Assembly (NCBI GenBank): GCA_038748365.1 | Contig: JBCDIZ010000012.1 | Location: 8,254 to 72,253 of the forward strand | Source: Alterisphingorhabdus sp038748365 | Lineage (GTDB): Bacteria; Pseudomonadota; Alphaproteobacteria; Sphingomonadales; Sphingomonadaceae | Reading direction: 5' to 3' | Length of the DNA stretch: 64,000 nucleotides | Made by a program: the position numbers and the translations under genes | Shown here: positions 60,857-64,000 of the stretch, piece after piece | Layout: every line of letters starts with the position of its first letter | How positions within the stretch are numbered: the first letter of the stretch is position 1 | Notes under the pieces: model-generated | Seen by the model: only the letters and a program-made list of their open reading frames with translations | Databases searched by the model: none | What the model was told of the DNA's origin: nothing

Positions 60857-61381
60857 ATGGGCCGCGTATGTCCGCAATGCGGCTTACCGGTGCTCGCCCT
60901 GGGGCAATTCAGGGTCAATCTCTGGTTGCGGATATTTTCGAGGCCGATGATCCTGATCGGGGCATTGCTGCCGTCGATCATATTGCTTTTTGCCTTTGCC
61001 CCCGAATCGCGCCAATTCGGATTGCGGCTGATCTTTCTGCGATGGAAATCCCGCGCCCGTCCGCTCGCCATCTGCATAAGAAACCGGCATCAAATCGCCG
61101 CCATCTCACTACTCTGTTTTCACAGGCTTGTGCTTGAAGCTCGCTTTCACGATACCGTGATCACCAGTGCCTCTGGGCTTATGATCCTTAGGATCCTTTA
61201 CGTTGAGATGATCATTCTCAATGGTCATCCCGTCAAACGCCCAGATACGGCGGCGGGACATGTCGTAGAATTCCTCACTGACCAATATGTGGTCGAGGCT
61301 CTGGCGCACATCTTTATGGACATGTGTATAATAGACATCACGCAGGCTGCGCAGTTGCTGCAATGCTTGTGCCGAATATAG
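60857..61381 (+). CDS. Uncertain small protein with CxxC and one membrane helix
   Basis: Reads MGRVCPQCGLPVLALGQF then a hydrophobic helix (PMILIGALLPSIILLFAF). Codon choice over the first 70 codons looks normal for the organism, but the frame continues about 270 bases into the antisense strand of the next gene, which is unlikely; the natural stop may have been lost. Could be a short zinc-ribbon membrane protein or no gene at all. Confidence 0.3.
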   Translation: MGRVCPQCGLPVLALGQFRVNLWLRIFSRPMILIGALLPSIILLFAFAPESRQFGLRLIFLRWKSRARPLAICIRNRHQIAAISLLCFHRLVLEARFHDTVITSASGLMILRILYVEMIILNGHPVKRPDTAAGHVVEFLTDQYVVEALAHIFMDMCIIDITQAAQLLQCLCRI

Positions 61382-62167
61382 CGCATTATCCCGGCCGCCA
61401 GACCTTAGCGAGGTGAGGAATTTCGGCTGCTCGGTGATGATATTGAGCGTGTTCGAATGCTGCCCGTCATTCAGGTCACCCAACAGCACTACCGGATCAG
61501 TAGTGCCTTTCATCCGCAGTGTCAGAATCCAGCGCAGTGCGGCGGCCTCTGCGGTCCGACGCAAAGTCGACAGCGCGCTGCCCAAATGCCCCGAATGGTC
61601 ACGAAAGGTATCGCGATCAGCATTATACCATTCATCGCGCCAGATACGCGCCGGTGACTTCGATTTCAGATGGCTGACATAAAGGTGCACCGGCGGTGCA
61701 TCAGATTTTGGCCGTAATTGCGCGTGCAGCACCGGTCGATGAAATCCGCTTAGCTCAACCTTGATCCGCGGTGATTGCTCGTCACCATCCGATTGGAGCA
61801 GAAATCCTTCGGGAAATTCGGAAATCCACTCCGGTCCCTCATCTTCGATAACCAATTCCTTGCGGATCGCGGCGGCACAGACGATGCGCGTACCGTTGGC
61901 GGCATTGTCGCCCTCGGTCGGGATCAGCAGCGTGTATTGGCTGGAAAGGCCCGCCGCATCAAAGGCGGCACGCAACGAGTCCGCATGCCACAGTTCCTGA
62001 AAACCAAAGACATCGGCATCAACACGCTGGAGCTGGCGGGCGGTCCACTCGATCTTCTTGTCATATTGCTCCTGCGTCCAGCCATCGACATCATTGTAGA
62101 TGCGCAGACCCGGTTCGTTGAGATTGTAAAGATTGAATGTTGCAAAACTGACATCGCCATCGGCCAC
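61109..62167 (-). CDS. Endonuclease/exonuclease/phosphatase family protein
   Basis: 352 residues from a GTG at 62167, chosen for AAGGAGA six bases before it. EEP-fold motifs are FATFNLYNLNEPG, FGFQELWHADSL, VSHLKSKSP, LLGDLNDGQHSNTL, SLDHILVSEEF and GTGDHGIV. These enzymes cleave phosphodiester bonds in nucleic acids or lipids using Mg2+. No signal peptide. The substrate is unknown. The short C-terminal tail is rich in Lys. Confidence 0.9.
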   Translation of the reverse strand: MADGDVSFATFNLYNLNEPGLRIYNDVDGWTQEQYDKKIEWTARQLQRVDADVFGFQELWHADSLRAAFDAAGLSSQYTLLIPTEGDNAANGTRIVCAAAIRKELVIEDEGPEWISEFPEGFLLQSDGDEQSPRIKVELSGFHRPVLHAQLRPKSDAPPVHLYVSHLKSKSPARIWRDEWYNADRDTFRDHSGHLGSALSTLRRTAEAAALRWILTLRMKGTTDPVVLLGDLNDGQHSNTLNIITEQPKFLTSLRSGGRDNALYSAQALQQLRSLRDVYYTHVHKDVRQSLDHILVSEEFYDMSRRRIWAFDGMTIENDHLNVKDPKDHKPRGTGDHGIVKASFKHKPVKTE

Positions 62168-62468
62168 AGTTCGTCTCCTTCTCAGCACGAGGATTGCGAC
62201 CGGTTTGCGTGTATGTTTTGATTGTTATGCGTGATAATTTGCGCATACATTATCGCCGTTTCCAACAAGGGAAGTCAATACCGAAACCATTTGCTGGTCT
62301 AGTAAATCTCGAATGTTATGTTGATCATGACGAGGGGCAAAACTCATACCGGGAGACGTAGCCGCCACCAACAAAGCCCTGATGAGCAGAGACTTTGCGG
62401 GGCTGGAGAAGGGCGAAGCGGAAACGGTCAGGGCAATCGCTATAACAATGACTAAGAGAGGAATGAAA

Positions 62469-62978
62469 ATGCGTAAGGCAAATTGGATACTGGCAACGGC
62501 CGCTAGCTTCAGTCTGGCAATGGCGGCACATCCTGCAATTGCACAGGTTGCAGCGGAAACAGTCGAAGAAGAGGAAGAGGTTGAGGAAATTGAACCCAAA
62601 ATCTCTATCATGCCAGAAAATCCGCAATCGCGCGCATTTCAGGAGCGGTTCGGCTATGCCTCGGCGGTGGTGCATGACGAGAAGGTCTATCTCTCTGGCG
62701 TTATCGTCGTCGAAAGCGATGATATGGAGGCGGAATTCGTCAAGGCGTTTGAGGCGATGGGCCGGACACTGGAACGCGCCGGATCAGGCTGGGAGCATGT
62801 GCTCGACATCACCAGCTTCCACCTCGATATCGATGCCAGCCTGCCGGTAATGGCCGAGGTCAAGAACCGCTATGTCAAAGCGCCCTTTCCGGCATGGACG
62901 GTGATCGGTATTGACCGGCTCTATCTGCCCGAGGCGCAGGTCGAGATAAAAATCATCGCCGCCGCACCGGACGATTGA
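62469..62978 (+). CDS. Exported RidA (YjgF) family protein
   Basis: 169 residues from ATG 62469 (GAGAGGA six bases upstream; another ATG at 62463). A signal peptide (WILATAASFSLAMAAHPAIA) is followed by an acidic stretch of Glu (about 33-45), then a RidA domain: RFGYASAVVHDEKVYLSGVI, GRTLERAGSGWEHVLDIT and VKAPFPAWTVIGIDRLYLPEA with an Arg absent at the usual imine-site position near its end. Cytosolic RidA removes reactive enamines; an exported form of unknown role is less common. Confidence 0.85.
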   Translation: MRKANWILATAASFSLAMAAHPAIAQVAAETVEEEEEVEEIEPKISIMPENPQSRAFQERFGYASAVVHDEKVYLSGVIVVESDDMEAEFVKAFEAMGRTLERAGSGWEHVLDITSFHLDIDASLPVMAEVKNRYVKAPFPAWTVIGIDRLYLPEAQVEIKIIAAAPDD

Positions 62979-63002
62979 GGGCTGTTACGTACAAGGCGGC
63001 GT

Positions 63003-63449
63003 CTAGCAATCGGCACGCATCTCGAAACCGGAAAACTCGAACCCCGGCGAGACGATGCAGCTAACAAGCGTATAGCCGGCGCCGCCTTCTGTGGGCACTG
63101 GTTCCGCCGCTTGCCAGTAATTGGTCGGGATGCGGATTTGCGGTTGCTGGCCTGCGGCGAGGTCGGTGCCGAGAATGGACTGTTGCGGCGCATCGTCCCA
63201 TTCGGCCTTGATCGAAAGGGTGAGCGGGTCGCCAGCATGCCAAAGCCAGAGCTCATGCGCATCAACGCGGTGCCATTCGGAGCGCTGGCCGGTTTTGAGC
63301 AGATAGTAGATCGCGGTGGCGGTGGCGCGGTCGGGGGCATAGGCAGTGTTGTCGCCCAGCGCGACATCACTGCGCCACAATTCGCGATACCAGCCGCCCT
63401 CAGGGTGCGGCGCGAGGTTCAGAGAGGTGACGATGTCTTTTGCGGTCAT
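63003..63449 (-). CDS. DUF985 cupin family protein
   Basis: 148 residues. LAPHPEGGWYRELWRSD and SEWHRVDAHELWLWHAGDPL are the DUF985 cupin marks with several His. Convergent with the RidA gene by 24 bases. Binds a metal probably; the function is unknown. Cytosolic. It overlaps the acyltransferase gene by 4 bases (ATGA). Confidence 0.9.
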   Translation of the reverse strand: MTAKDIVTSLNLAPHPEGGWYRELWRSDVALGDNTAYAPDRATATAIYYLLKTGQRSEWHRVDAHELWLWHAGDPLTLSIKAEWDDAPQQSILGTDLAAGQQPQIRIPTNYWQAAEPVPTEGGAGYTLVSCIVSPGFEFSGFEMRADC

Positions 63450-64000
63450 TCAGGCGTGTCCTTACCAGCATCGCCCTTCAGCCCCTCGCCACGGCGACCG
63501 GTCATGCCTTCATAAAAGGCAAAGGCCGGGGCCATATCTGCCTCATAGTCGCCGGTTGCATGGATGACAGGGCCGAGGCCTGCGCGGCGCGTGTTGTAAT
63601 CCATAAAGCCGCAGACAATCGGCACCTTAGCAGCCATGGCGATGTGGTAGAAGCCAGTGCGCCAGCGGGTGGCAGTGCTGCGTGTGCCTTCAGGGGCGAT
63701 GGTCAGGATGAAATCATCGCGCGCCGCGAATTCCTCGGCCATTTGCTGCACCATATCCTTGGCCGCATCGCGATTCACTGGTACCCCGCCCACTTGGCGC
63801 ATAAAGGTGCCCATCGGCCATTTAAACAACGACGCCTTGGCCATGAAGCGGGTGCGCAAGCCCATTTCGCGGGTTAGGCCGACATAGTTGGGGAAATCCC
63901 AATTGCTGGTATGCGGCACCGCGATGATGATGAATTTGCGGAATTCCGGCGGCTCGCCAACGGGCGTGAAATTATGCCGCCGATAGATAAACACCAACAG
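63446..64000 (-). CDS. 1-acyl-glycerol-3-phosphate acyltransferase family protein (5' partial)
   Basis: At least 184 residues; the frame is open to the window edge, and the TTG near 63997 is not credible as the only start, so the N-terminus lies beyond. HTSNWD is the HX4D acyltransferase motif, with PVNRD and APEGTRS further on. Lengths and motif spacing fit LPLAT-type enzymes of phospholipid synthesis, probably membrane-associated. Its 3' end overlaps the cupin gene start. Confidence 0.9.
   Translation of the reverse strand: MLVFIYRRHNFTPVGEPPEFRKFIIIAVPHTSNWDFPNYVGLTREMGLRTRFMAKASLFKWPMGTFMRQVGGVPVNRDAAKDMVQQMAEEFAARDDFILTIAPEGTRSTATRWRTGFYHIAMAAKVPIVCGFMDYNTRRAGLGPVIHATGDYEADMAPAFAFYEGMTGRRGEGLKGDAGKDTPE

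Noticed and set aside
1..64000. CRISPR array, rRNA genes, IS elements or prophage
   Set aside because: No regular direct repeats with spacers, no rRNA-like sequence and no transposase or phage structural genes were found; the repeats present are palindromic and dispersed.

Overview
The window reads as one chromosomal segment of an alphaproteobacterium of the order Sphingomonadales (Sphingomonadaceae or Erythrobacteraceae level; I cannot name a genus). The basis is the gene order infA-maf-RNase E/G-like-yacG-tRNA-Phe, the order bolA-J-domain-cobS...cobT, a beta-cyclic carotenoid cluster (crtB, crtI, crtY), a TonB-dependent receptor, a short-form HisG, a K+-insensitive H+-pyrophosphatase, and several families of intergenic palindromes. 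Most genes are housekeeping, tightly packed and often overlapping by ATGA-type junctions.

Layout. 0-1.6 kb: 3' part of a Ser/Thr kinase-TPR gene. 2.0-4.3 kb: three-gene serine recombinase cassette (DUF3489, DUF2924, recombinase). 4.5-6.8 kb: tRNA-Phe and the yacG/RNase/maf/infA operon, read leftwards. 7.2-10.4 kb: TonB-dependent receptor with a Gly/Pro/Arg-rich insert, then an exported lipocalin-like protein. 10.6-16.2 kb: hppA, thiL, nusB, hisD, hisG, all leftward. 16.2-20.2 kb: DUF2332, alpha/beta hydrolase, pirin, and a BrnT-type toxin operon. 20.2-34.2 kb: bolA, J-domain protein, VOC and DUF1428 genes, cobS, an accessory block (membrane protein, AbrB/Doc toxin-antitoxin pair, GNAT, DUF2490 protein, serine hydrolase, aminotransferase plus sulfotransferase-like protein, PBP1A, thiopurine methyltransferase), then cobT. 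34.3-44.2 kb: acyl-CoA dehydrogenase, tsaC, aqpZ, small lipoprotein, galU, msrA, RND efflux pair. 44.5-50.7 kb: carotenoid region (crtB, LOG, crtI, crtY, a sterol desaturase-family hydroxylase, DUF2141) with a GIY-YIG gene bracketed by palindromic repeats. 50.9-56.5 kb: tandem duplicate pairs (two MipA/OmpV, two four-helix membrane proteins, two VOC proteins) and a CPBP protease. 56.5-58.6 kb: TPP riboswitch and thiC. 58.7-60.8 kb: accessory stretch with a DUF4160/DUF2442 pair, gene remnants, an AT-rich tract and a small secreted Cys-rich peptide. 60.8-64 kb: DUF2061, exo/endonuclease-family protein, exported RidA-like protein, DUF985 cupin, and an acyltransferase cut by the window edge.

How the genes fit together: thiL and thiC both serve thiamine diphosphate synthesis; hisG-hisD, nusB and thiL form one overlapping unit; crtB, crtI and crtY make a beta-ring carotenoid; galU, PBP1A and RND genes serve the envelope. 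No complete prophage, IS element, rRNA or CRISPR array is visible. The points I rate most worth following are the GIY-YIG gene bracketed by repeats, the overlapping BrnT operon with a non-standard antitoxin, the recombinase trio, and the secreted Cys-rich peptide in an AT-rich patch.
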